Origin: Marinobacterium rhizophilum DSM 18822 | GTDB lineage: Bacteria > Pseudomonadota > Gammaproteobacteria > Pseudomonadales > Balneatricaceae | Assembly: GCF_000378045.1 (NCBI RefSeq) | Contig: NZ_KB899121.1 | Location: forward strand, 1 to 33,220 | Reading direction: 5' to 3' | DNA: 33,220 nt | In this document: piece after piece, positions 23,488-31,193 of the stretch | Numbering within the stretch: position 1 is the first letter of the stretch | How the letters are laid out: each line of letters starts with the position of its first letter | The notes under the pieces: model-generated | Databases searched by the model: none | What the model was told of the DNA's origin: nothing | What the model saw: only the letters and a program-made list of their open reading frames with translations | Made by a program: the position numbers and the translations under genes

Positions 23488-24612
23488 ATGAGCAAGGTTG
23501 TCAGATACGGTCTTTTGGGCTGCGGCATGATGGGGCAGGAGCACCTGCGTAACCTGGCGCTGATCGAGGGGGCACAGGTGGTGGCCATTGCTGAACCCGA
23601 TGCACAGATGAAGCAGCAGGCCGCGAGGCTGGCACCTGATGCCATCATGCTGGATTCCATCGACGAGCTGTTGCAGGTGCCGGGGCTGGATGCTCTGGTG
23701 GTGGTTACCCCCAACTACCAGCATGCGGAACAGCTGCTGGCCATTCTGGCCAACACTCAGCTTGCCGTGCTGATTGAAAAGCCAGTCATTACCCAGCTGG
23801 AGCAGGTCGCGGCGATCAGGCAGGCGGCCGAACGCCACTCGGCGCCGCTCTGGGTCGCCATGGAATATCGCTACATGCCGCCGATCACGGCGCTGCGCAA
23901 GCATCTGCAACAGGGCGATGTCGGCGAACTGAAGATGCTCAGCGTGCGGGAGCACCGCTTCCCGTTCCTCGAAAAGGTCAACGACTGGAACCGTTTCAAC
24001 CGCAACACCGGCGGCACCCTGGTGGAGAAGTGCTGCCATTTCTTCGACCTGATGCGTCTGCTGGCGAATGACGAGGTGGTACGCGTCTACGCCTCGGCCG
24101 GTCAGGACAATAACCATCTTGATGAAGCCTACAGCGGCGAGCGTCCCGACATTCTGGACAATGCCTATGTAGTGCTGGATTTTGCCAGCGGCAAAAGGGC
24201 CATGCTGGAGCTGAACATGTTTGCCGAAGGTTCACGCTATCAGGAAGAGATCTGTGCCATCGGACCGCTTGGCAAGCTCGAGTGCTTCGTGCCGGGTCCC
24301 GGGCGCTTCTGGCCCGAGGAAACCCTGGGGGCGGCGCCGGTGGCGCGGGTGGTGCTGAGTCCGCGTGAACCCAAGGGGCCGATCGAGGCCGAGATTCCGG
24401 TGGACCCCAACATACTGGCGGCCGGGGACCACAATGGATCGACCTACTACCAGCACCTGGGGTTCTATCGCGCCCTGACCGAGGGCACGGCGGTGGATGT
24501 CACGGTTGATGACGGGCTCAAGGCCGTAGTGATCGGCCTGGCGGCCCAGCATTCGGCGGCCACCGGCAAGGCGGTAACCCTGACGGATGCCGGCTTCTCA
24601 TTCGAGCGCTGA
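23488..24612 (+). CDS. Gfo/Idh/MocA family NAD-dependent enzyme (oxidoreductase or GH188-type glycosidase)
   Basis: A 374-residue protein with an N-terminal Rossmann domain (YGLLGCGMMGQEHLRNL, glycine motif G-x-G-x2-G at about residues 8-14) and the family's EKP motif (LIEKPVITQLEQ). The catalytic-region helix reads GGTLVEKCCHFFDLMRLLAN, with the conserved His/Asp after a Lys-Cys-Cys not usual in sugar dehydrogenases. The C-terminal part is the mixed beta-sheet substrate domain. ATG 23488 with GGAGAG upstream was chosen over the longer frame from 23380. Besides sugar dehydrogenases, this fold includes NAD-dependent glycosidases, among them the GH188 sulfoquinovosidases. With the dioxygenase and AKR next door, a sulfoquinovosidase role (freeing sulfoquinovose from its glycosides) is the best hypothesis; a plain inositol- or glucose-type dehydrogenase remains possible. 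Confidence 0.87.
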   Translation: MSKVVRYGLLGCGMMGQEHLRNLALIEGAQVVAIAEPDAQMKQQAARLAPDAIMLDSIDELLQVPGLDALVVVTPNYQHAEQLLAILANTQLAVLIEKPVITQLEQVAAIRQAAERHSAPLWVAMEYRYMPPITALRKHLQQGDVGELKMLSVREHRFPFLEKVNDWNRFNRNTGGTLVEKCCHFFDLMRLLANDEVVRVYASAGQDNNHLDEAYSGERPDILDNAYVVLDFASGKRAMLELNMFAEGSRYQEEICAIGPLGKLECFVPGPGRFWPEETLGAAPVARVVLSPREPKGPIEAEIPVDPNILAAGDHNGSTYYQHLGFYRALTEGTAVDVTVDDGLKAVVIGLAAQHSAATGKAVTLTDAGFSFER

Positions 24613-24623
24613 TACCGGCGTGG

Positions 24624-24649
24624 GGCCCGGACAGATGCCGGGCCTTTAT
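24624..24649 (+). terminator. Probable terminator after the Gfo/Idh gene
   Basis: GGCCCGG (24624-24630), loop ACAGATG and CCGGGCC (24638-24644) are followed by a short TTTAT. Confidence 0.65.
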
Positions 24650-24870
24650 AAACCTGATGATGCAATACTTGTAGATAAAAAATACTTATATTTCAGTTGG
24701 ATAGAGTTTTCTTATGATCTTGGGTTAATAAATTCATTTACAATTGATTTACTTTTAATTTGTCCGTTGCTAAGGTTGGTCTTACTAAATTCATGCATGA
24801 TTGATTCATGCTTGGTCGAACCCTGCTCGACATCTTCAAACCCTGCCTGCTAACAACAAGAGTCGTAATC
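24650..24870 (+). promoter_or_regulatory. AT-rich promoter region of the dioxygenase gene
   Basis: From about 24650 to 24800 the sequence is strongly AT-rich against a GC-rich background. A weak -35/-10 pair TTGTCC (24760-24765) and TACTAA (24783-24788), 17 bp apart, lies directly before the operator. No gene is seen here. Confidence 0.4.
24788..24810. promoter_or_regulatory. Putative GntR operator, copy 3 (before the dioxygenase gene)
   Basis: AATTCATGCATGATT (24788-24802) is the exact reverse complement of copy 1, and an extra half-site GATTCATG follows at 24803-24810. It lies 60-80 bp before the dioxygenase start. Confidence 0.7.
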
Positions 24871-25851
24871 ATGAGCATCAGTTTTTCCAGCGTAGACGGT
24901 CAGAAACAGGTCAACGGACTCGACTTTCCCCTGGTGGTCGTTCCCCAAGATGATGCAACGGCATACCGCAGCCAGGCGGTGAATGCCTGGGTGCACGAGA
25001 ACCGGGTGCAGCTCAAGGATCTGCTGATCCGCCATGGGGCAGTGCTGTTTCGCGGTTTTGCGGTGCCCGACGTGCAGGCGTTTGAAGACATGCTCAACGC
25101 GACCGACTTTCAGAACATGCCCTACATCGGCGGCGCGGCGCCGCGCAGCCAGGTGACGACCTCGCGCATCGTCACCGCCAATGAATCCCCGGCCTCGGAA
25201 AAAATTCCGTTCCACCATGAAATGGCCCAGGTGCCGACGCCGCCGGGTTATATTTTCTTTTACTGCGATGTGGCATCCGAGGAAGGCGGGGCCACCTCGA
25301 TTCTGCATTCCGGTGAGATCTTCAGCAGGATCGAGCAGTTTGCACCTGCGTTTGCCCACAAGATCGAACAGCAGGGCGTGCGTTATGTGCGCGTGATGCC
25401 GGCGGTAACCGACACGGAATCCGCCATCGGGCGTTCCTGGAAGGAAACCTTCAATGTCACCACGGTAGCCGAGGCCGAGCAGAAAATGACCGAGGCTGGC
25501 ATGAACTGGGAATGGCTGCCCGATGGCAGTGTGCGTACGCAGACAGCGGTGCTGGATGCGGTACGTTTCGATGAGGAAACCGGCCAGAAGGTGTTTTTTA
25601 ATTCCATCGTGGCGGTCTATACCGGCTGGAACGATGCCCGCAATGAGGGCAAGACCGCCGTCGTGACCGCGGATGGCGAACCGATGGATGAGGCAGTGAT
25701 CGATGAAGTGGTACGCCAGATGGACAAGGAATGTGTCAACTTCAAATGGCAGCACGGTGATGTGCTCTGGATCAACAACCACACCGTGCTGCATGCACGC
25801 CAGCCCTTCAAGGGCGAGCGCAACATCCTGGCGTCTATCTCATTTAAGTAA
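24871..25851 (+). CDS. TauD/TfdA family Fe(II)/2-oxoglutarate-dependent dioxygenase, candidate alkanesulfonate (sulfoquinovose) dioxygenase
   Basis: A 326-residue cytosolic dioxygenase. The facial triad appears as His115-x-Glu117 (KIPFHHEMAQVP) with distal His308 (NNHTVLHARQPF), so a Glu replaces the Asp of TauD. Arg317 (GERNILASISFK) is positioned to bind 2-oxoglutarate. Other segments are LLIRHGAVLFRGFAVPDVQA, YIFFYCDVASEEGGATSILH and VNFKWQHGDVLWINN. HxE subgroups exist, for example SyrP-like members, so it should be active. The ATG at 24871 was chosen; codons upstream run into the operator region. By context it would oxygenate sulfoquinovose at the sulfonated carbon, giving sulfite and 6-oxo-glucose, with the AKR completing the route. 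Substrate is inferred; taurine, betaines or other sulfonates are alternatives. No sulfite exporter or oxidase is in the window. Confidence 0.88.
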   Translation: MSISFSSVDGQKQVNGLDFPLVVVPQDDATAYRSQAVNAWVHENRVQLKDLLIRHGAVLFRGFAVPDVQAFEDMLNATDFQNMPYIGGAAPRSQVTTSRIVTANESPASEKIPFHHEMAQVPTPPGYIFFYCDVASEEGGATSILHSGEIFSRIEQFAPAFAHKIEQQGVRYVRVMPAVTDTESAIGRSWKETFNVTTVAEAEQKMTEAGMNWEWLPDGSVRTQTAVLDAVRFDEETGQKVFFNSIVAVYTGWNDARNEGKTAVVTADGEPMDEAVIDEVVRQMDKECVNFKWQHGDVLWINNHTVLHARQPFKGERNILASISFK

Positions 25852-26369
25852 TGCCTGGCGGCCCCAGTTAGATCGACGTCGTTACAGGCCTACAGACCTA
25901 CGGGCTGGTCATGCCGGCGGCTGTAAGCCAGGCGTCAGAATGTTTCAGGCCGGTTGTGCGGCTAAAGTCGTAGTTAAAACCCACTTAAGGCCGAGAGCCG
26001 GCAGCGGTATCGTTCGGCATACTGACATTGTTTGCCACTGGGACCCCATCTCCCTTCGGCTGGCAGCGATGGTTAGAATGCCGGCAGACTTTGTTAGGCC
26101 GCATTCCAGACAGCCCCGCCGCGCTGCTTTTTTTCACTTTGCTCTGACCGTTGTTTTCCCCCGCCGGGCATCGCCTGGCGGGGGCTTTTTATGTCCTGTC
26201 CGTTACGGCGCAGCTGGATCCCCCAAAAATGCCTCATACAGGCTGAGTGAACGGCCAACGGGCCTCGCCCTGAATAACGTCTCTCACAGATGTCGCCACC
26301 CGGCAAACAGCTTAAGATAGTGTTAATTTCTGGCCGCTAGATAGCGGGGTTTTCCAAGAATTCTGGTTG
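25852..26369. other. Intergenic region after the dioxygenase gene
   Basis: No gene is supported. It holds a strong terminator at 26158-26190, more than 300 bp after the dioxygenase stop, so a long 3' UTR or an untranslated RNA is possible. A small hairpin CCGCTA-GA-TAGCGG followed by GGG and TTTT lies at 26334-26353 and may be a second, weak terminator. Confidence 0.45.
26158..26190 (+). terminator. Rho-independent terminator in non-coding sequence
   Basis: CCCCCGCC (26158-26165) pairs with GGCGGGGG (26177-26184), then CTTTTT. It is the only clear terminator downstream of the dioxygenase gene. Confidence 0.85.
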
Positions 26370-26537
26370 ATGGATCTGCTACTGATCGAAGATGACGACT
26401 TGCTGGCTCGGGCCCGTCAACCTGGTACGTACCAGGCTGACGGGTCGCAGGAACTGATACGCGAAGCTCCCTTGCGCGTCGAGCGATTGCGCGTCCAGCG
26501 CCGCGCCTGCCCGTCAGTTTGCCTCGAACGGGCGTGA
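26370..26537 (+). pseudogene. N-terminal remnant of a two-component response regulator
   Basis: The frame opens MDLLLIEDDDLLARA, the classic first strand and acidic pocket (Glu-Asp-Asp) of a CheY-like receiver domain, normally followed by about 105 further receiver residues. Here the similarity ends after 15 residues at a large palindrome (26413-26444) and the frame stops at 26535-26537 with unrelated Arg-rich sequence. It is a truncated or internally deleted gene, 55 codons in all, and no partner kinase is seen. The phosphoacceptor Asp region is missing, so it cannot work as a regulator. Confidence 0.55.
26413..26444. repeat. 32-bp near-perfect palindrome at the response-regulator break
   Basis: The core CCTGGTACGTACCAGG (26421-26436) is perfect; the flanks CCCGTCA (26413-26419) and TGACGGG (26438-26444) pair as well, with one mismatched pair between. 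It lies exactly where receiver similarity ends. Confidence 0.8.
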
Positions 26538-26580
26538 AAAATCCCGGCAAGCGCTGCGCGGGCTCGTGGCCAGCGTGGTT

Positions 26581-26922
26581 TCAGCCCAGTTGGTCGATGA
26601 CGATGGCGTTGGAATACACCAGCGCATTGTCGCTGACCCGATGCCCGACCAGGAAAAAGTGGGCGCGAGGGTCGTTCTTGTGGTGGTAGACGTGGAATTT
26701 GCAGTCTTTTAATGCACCGCACTCCGGCGGTGTTTCCAGTTCCAGGCCAGCCTGTTCTATATCGATGTCAAGCTCCAGCTTGTCGCTGTCATTGAGCTGG
26801 TCCTCGGCGTCGGACAGTTTCAGGTGCATGTCGGGGGTGACTCTGAACCTGATCAGGCCCAGGGGCGCCGATTTGTCAGCACCTTCGGGTTTGTACCATG
26901 CCTCTATGCCAAATCTGTTCAT
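26581..26922 (-). CDS. Hypothetical protein, 113 residues
   Basis: I do not recognise this protein. It has no signal peptide or membrane segment and is acidic in the middle (LSDAEDQLNDSDKLELDIDI). It begins MNRFGIEAWYKPEGADKSAP and ends FFLVGHRVSDNALVYSNAIV IDQLG. The pattern of alternating hydrophobic strands suggests a small all-beta fold. A start at 26922 is plausible: GGAGCCACG lies upstream on the minus strand (about 26923-26934). A degenerate copy of its last 13 or so codons lies at 30943-30978 in the same orientation, which supports this being a real gene family in the genome. It lies downstream of ehuA in the same direction, 256 bp away. Confidence 0.6.
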   Translation of the reverse strand: MNRFGIEAWYKPEGADKSAPLGLIRFRVTPDMHLKLSDAEDQLNDSDKLELDIDIEQAGLELETPPECGALKDCKFHVYHHKNDPRAHFFLVGHRVSDNALVYSNAIVIDQLG

Positions 26923-27178
26923 GTGCGTGGCTCCATAACGGGTTGTGGTACCTGAAAAAACCGCTAGCTGAACCCCCGGTGTCTAAAACGGCATCGGCCT
27001 GCACCGGTGCCGGGCAGGACTGAATCCGGGCATCCATGATTAGCGCTACTTATTATGAATGTATAGGCGTTGTTGCGCGCGGGCTCAAGTTCATGCTCTG
27101 GGCGCCGGTGTAAGCAGAGGTGCAGCGACAGCGTCGCGACAAACGACGCTGACCGATGTCCATCGAAACATTTAACGG
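26923..27178. other. Intergenic region between ehuA and the hypothetical gene
   Basis: No gene or clear terminator is seen. Confidence 0.4.
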
Positions 27179-27963
<785 letters not shown>

Positions 27964-27967
<4 letters not shown>

Positions 27968-28641
27968 GAGAGGGTAAATCCTTCTTTCGGGAAACGACGT
28001 TCGGCCTGTCGAACCGCGGTGCTGGCGACGAGGCTCAGGGCCAGATAAATCAGGCCGACCAGCGTAAAGGGTTCCAGGTACCGGAAATTTTCGGAGCCCA
28101 TTATTTTGGCCAGTTGCAGCATTTCCAGCAGCGTGATGGCCGATAATTGCGGCGTTTCCTTGAACATGGCAATGATGTAATTGCCGCTGGCCGGTATCAT
28201 TGAGCGCAATGCCTGGGGCAGTATCACATCACGGTAGGTTCGATAGGGTGACAGGTTAAGCGCTATCGAGGCTTCCCACTGACCCTTGCCGACACCATCA
28301 ATGCCACTGCGAAACACCTCCGACAGGTAGGCGCCGTAGTGCAGTCCCAGCGCGATCACACCGGTCACCATCGGCGACATGTTCAGACCCCATTCCGGGG
28401 CCACGTAATAAAGAAAATAGATTTGCACCAGCAGCGGCGTGCTGCGGATAAATTCCATCCACCAGTAGGCGCTGTAGGCCACGGCTTTCGACTGGCTGCG
28501 GCGAAGCAGTGCCAGTATCAGGCCAGTGACAACGGCCAGGATGCTGCCGAACAGGGTTGCCTGCAGGGTGACAAGGCAGGCGTCCAGCAGCAGTGGCAGA
28601 ACTTCCCAGGCAAAGGCCCAGTCCCAGTTGAACTCGATCAC
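27964..28641 (-). CDS. ehuD: Ectoine/hydroxyectoine ABC transporter permease EhuD
   Basis: A 225-residue permease of the polar amino acid (HisMQ) type with about five helices. EhuD-like sequence: ALLRRSQSKAVAYSAYWWME, FIRSTPLLVQIYFLYYVAPE and the EAA loop GQWEASIALNLSPYRTYRDV ILPQALRSMIPASGNYIIAM. GTG start at 28641 with GGAGGAG upstream. Third gene of the ehuBCDA operon, 91 bp after ehuC. Confidence 0.88.
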
Positions 28642-28732
28642 GACGACTCCTCCATGCGCTTGCGGCTAACCGTATGGGTGAGCATTGTCTTGAGCCCGCA
28701 CGGGCCGTTCAGGTGGTGCTTGCAGGTCTGCC

Positions 28733-29392
28733 TCATGACAATCCCCCGCGCTGCATGCCTTTTCCCAGGCGTTTTTCCAGGGCGCGAATACCCAGTGTCA
28801 GTGCCTGGGCCATGAGGAAGTAGAACACCAGTACCAGGCCGAATATTTGCTCAACCTGCAGGGTCATGTCGGCCAGTGACTTGGCGCGATAGGTCAGGTC
28901 GGCAATGGTGATCAGACTGACCAGAGAGGTTGCCTTGACCAGTTCAATAGCCAGGTTGCCAAAAGGCGGCATCATGCCGACCAGTGCCTGGGGCAAAATG
29001 ATGCGCCACAGGCGCTGACGGGGCGTAAAGTTCAGCGCAATCGCCGCTTCAGTCTGTCCCTTGTCGACCGACAGCAGGCCGCCGCGGACCACTTCCGAAC
29101 CATAGGCACCGATGTTGAGCCCGAGTGCAGCGACACCGGCGGTAACGGCATCAATGCTGAGGCCAAACAGGGGCAGTACGAAGTAGATCCAGTAGAGCTG
29201 GATCAGGGCGGAGGTGCCGCGGAAAAATTCTACATAGATGACGGCGAGCCAGCGCAGCGAGCGGTGTTCGCTGATCCGCATCAGGCCGGCGGTAAATGCC
29301 ATCAGAGTCGCCAGTGGCAGCGCCATGACCACGATCTTCATCGTGATGACAGCGCCGCCCACCAAGGCGGTCAGTATTTCGGTAACAGGCAT
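28733..29392 (-). CDS. ehuC: Ectoine/hydroxyectoine ABC transporter permease EhuC
   Basis: A 219-residue permease paralogous to EhuD. Motifs: YVEFFRGTSALIQLYWIYFV, LGLNIGAYGSEVVRGGLLSV and the EAA loop DKGQTEAAIALNFTPRQRLW RIILPQALVGMMPPFGNLAI. The ATG at 29392, MPVTEILTALVGGAVITMKI, is preferred to an upstream codon at 29443 because the extra residues are not membrane-like. It lies 247 bp after ehuB; that gap holds a strong hairpin but no gene. Confidence 0.88.
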   Translation of the reverse strand: MPVTEILTALVGGAVITMKIVVMALPLATLMAFTAGLMRISEHRSLRWLAVIYVEFFRGTSALIQLYWIYFVLPLFGLSIDAVTAGVAALGLNIGAYGSEVVRGGLLSVDKGQTEAAIALNFTPRQRLWRIILPQALVGMMPPFGNLAIELVKATSLVSLITIADLTYRAKSLADMTLQVEQIFGLVLVFYFLMAQALTLGIRALEKRLGKGMQRGGLS

Positions 29393-29639
29393 CTGTCGTG
29401 TTCCTTGCCAGGCATGGCATGGCTTTGTGTGCCGCAAAACCATCTTATGTATGGCGGTGAAGCGCGGTAACGGAGGACTGTTGGCGTTTCAGCCGTGGGC
29501 CGGTCAGTGTCAGTGCGCCGACGCTAGCGGCCCCCTTAGCGGGGGCGCCATGTGTGCGCGCGGGTCCTGACGGGATCCGCCGTTATCGGGTCTGCCGGCC
29601 AGCTGCCGTTAGCTGCACGGCGGTCCGGTGGCGGGCCAT
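29393..29639. other. ehuB-ehuC gap with strong hairpin
   Basis: GCCCCC (29530-29535), loop TTAGC and GGGGGC (29541-29546) form a stable hairpin without T run. Such hairpins between a binding-protein gene and its permeases commonly protect the 3' end of the binding-protein message and raise its yield. No coding sequence is seen. Confidence 0.55.
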
Positions 29640-30473
29640 TCAGGGCTGGCACAGTTGTGCAGTGGTGACATCACCCGGCAGCGTATGGACGCCAAATCCG
29701 TAGGGTTCCACCAGGGCCAGATGCTCGTCAGTGCCGATAAAGTCGGCCAGTTGCGTGTTGAAGGCATCACGCAGGCCCTCGTCACCGGGGCGGAAACCGA
29801 AGCCGCCGTAGCCGTTAACCTTTTTGCCGTCGATGACCAGATCTTCGAAAGGCTGGGCCAGTTCTACGTCGTCACTTTTTTTGCCAAGCTCGGCCATGGT
29901 GAGCACGGTACCGGCCAGTGCGTCGATGCGGCCCGCCTTAAGGGCTGCGACACCGCTGGGGTAGTCCGGCAGGGTGACAATCTGGTCGAGGGCGATGCCA
30001 AAGTCCTTGGCATAACCGAACTCAACCGCACCGGCCATAACGCCCAGCTTGAGATCCGGTTGGGTCTTGATGTCGTCGTAGCTTTTGAGTGCCAGGGGGT
30101 TGCCGGTTTTTACCAGAAAGCCTTCGCCGATGGTGTAGGTGGGGTTGGAAAACAGGATCTGTTCACAGCGTTTGGGGTTGATATACATGCCGGCGGCGAT
30201 GACATCAAATCGACCAGCCTTGAGACCGGGAATCAGGGAGCCAAATTCAGTGACCAGCACTTCGACATCATCAATGCCCAACGCCTTGAGTGTATGCAAT
30301 GCTATTTCAGGCGCCTCGCCCTTGGCTTCTCCGTCCGAGGACAGGTATCCGTAAGGGATTTCGTTGGCCACCGCCAGTGTCAGCTTTCCCGATGCCTTGG
30401 CGTCATCCAGGGTATCGGCCAAGCCCAATGTGCTGACTAAGCCCAGTAGCAGCGCGGTCAATGTGCGTTTCAT
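29640..30473 (-). CDS. ehuB: Ectoine/hydroxyectoine ABC transporter substrate-binding protein EhuB
   Basis: A 277-residue periplasmic binding protein. Signal peptide MKRTLTALLLGLVSTLGLA, cleaved before Asp20. EhuB family sequence is strong: LAVANEIPYGYLSSDGEAKG EAPEIALHTLKALGIDDVEV, TEFGSLIPGLKAGRFDVIAA GMYINPKRCEQILFSNPTY, IGEGFLVKTGNPL and GYGGFGFRPGDEGLRDAFN. It delivers ectoine or hydroxyectoine to the EhuCDA complex. GGAGAG lies directly upstream. First gene of the operon, with an AT-rich promoter. The ectoine breakdown genes (eutABCDE) that often adjoin ehu are not in the window. Confidence 0.92.
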   Translation of the reverse strand: MKRTLTALLLGLVSTLGLADTLDDAKASGKLTLAVANEIPYGYLSSDGEAKGEAPEIALHTLKALGIDDVEVLVTEFGSLIPGLKAGRFDVIAAGMYINPKRCEQILFSNPTYTIGEGFLVKTGNPLALKSYDDIKTQPDLKLGVMAGAVEFGYAKDFGIALDQIVTLPDYPSGVAALKAGRIDALAGTVLTMAELGKKSDDVELAQPFEDLVIDGKKVNGYGGFGFRPGDEGLRDAFNTQLADFIGTDEHLALVEPYGFGVHTLPGDVTTAQLCQP

Positions 30474-30541
30474 TCAACTCTCCATAGCATTTCTGACTGA
30501 GCTTTCTATCTTAGGGAAGGTGAATTTATTTCGCAAACCGA

Positions 30542-30570
30542 TATATAAATAATGTTTTTATGTCAGTAAA
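30542..30570 (-). promoter_or_regulatory. Candidate ehu operon promoter
   Basis: On the minus strand TTTACT (30565-30570), a 17-bp spacer and TATATA (30542-30547) lie about 70 bp before the ehuB start in an AT-rich stretch. Confidence 0.5.
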
Positions 30571-30599
30571 TTAGGTGTTTTTTGTCATGTTTGTTGTTT

Positions 30600-31193
30600 G
30601 ATCAGGTGATATTGCTTTGTATTGCTATGAAAATGCTGACTGCATGCTGGGCGTAAAGCCAGGCAACTTCCAGGGGCTTTTACGCACACGGCGGCCCGCA
30701 ATCAGTTGGGGAGTCGGGGCGTTGGTCAGTGGGATGGGACGGCGTGGAACGCTCGGGGGAATAGCAGCGAGTCTTGTCGGCATGGGCAAAGCGCGGCTTC
30801 TGGCGAAGGCCTCGGGTTCAGTCTGGTCACCAACGCGCTTTGGTGTGCCTGTAACCGGCCGTTGAACGGTGCTGGCGCTAAAACAGCTGGTTAGCAGAGT
30901 GCGCCCCGGGAAATGGAATGGAGGGGGAGTTCTCTGGTCCGGCTGATCAATCACGATGGCATTGGAATAGACCAGGGCTATGCCCGGCCTGGCAAAATCC
31001 GCCAGCTGGAAATGGTGCTCAAGACAGCGGTGGCGTTACTGGACCCCGGCGAATGCAGCATTACCACAGAACCTCTGAGTGACGACTTTCTGGACGATCT
31101 GCTGACGCCGCGCAGTGCCGGCGCCGGTTTGTGCAAAGCGCCGCGTAACGACTGGAGGATCGCGGACCGCATCACAGGCTGCCTAGCGGGTCC
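30600..31193. other. Region of decayed sequence between ehuB and the sugar-binding gene
   Basis: Open frames exist (30617-30865, 30625-30954 and 30913-31197), but none has a ribosome site and a recognisable product. The last contains RQLEMVLKTAVALLDPGECS with normal-looking codon use and might be a fragment of a lost gene. The scrap at 30943-30978 is listed separately. Overall it looks like a gene graveyard. Confidence 0.4.
30943..30978 (-). pseudogene. 3'-end fragment of a paralogue of the 113-residue hypothetical gene
   Basis: On the minus strand this reads ALVYSNAIVIDQ, identical to the end of the intact protein at 26581-26922 (NALVYSNAIVIDQLG). At DNA level about 29 of 36 bases match 26587-26622. 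Similarity is lost on both sides, and the frame runs on past the stop of the intact copy. Confidence 0.65.

Noticed and set aside
24850-25794. Long minus-strand frame opposite the dioxygenase gene
   Set aside because: Shadow of the real gene; His/Gly-rich translation with no family features and no ribosome site.
24871-25851. Calling the dioxygenase taurine dioxygenase tauD
   Set aside because: No tauABC neighbours, HxE triad, and cluster partners that suit a sugar sulfonate better.
30617-30865. 82-codon frame near the ehu promoter
   Set aside because: No ribosome site, low-complexity Gly/Arg-rich translation, overlaps another frame; kept only as decayed sequence.
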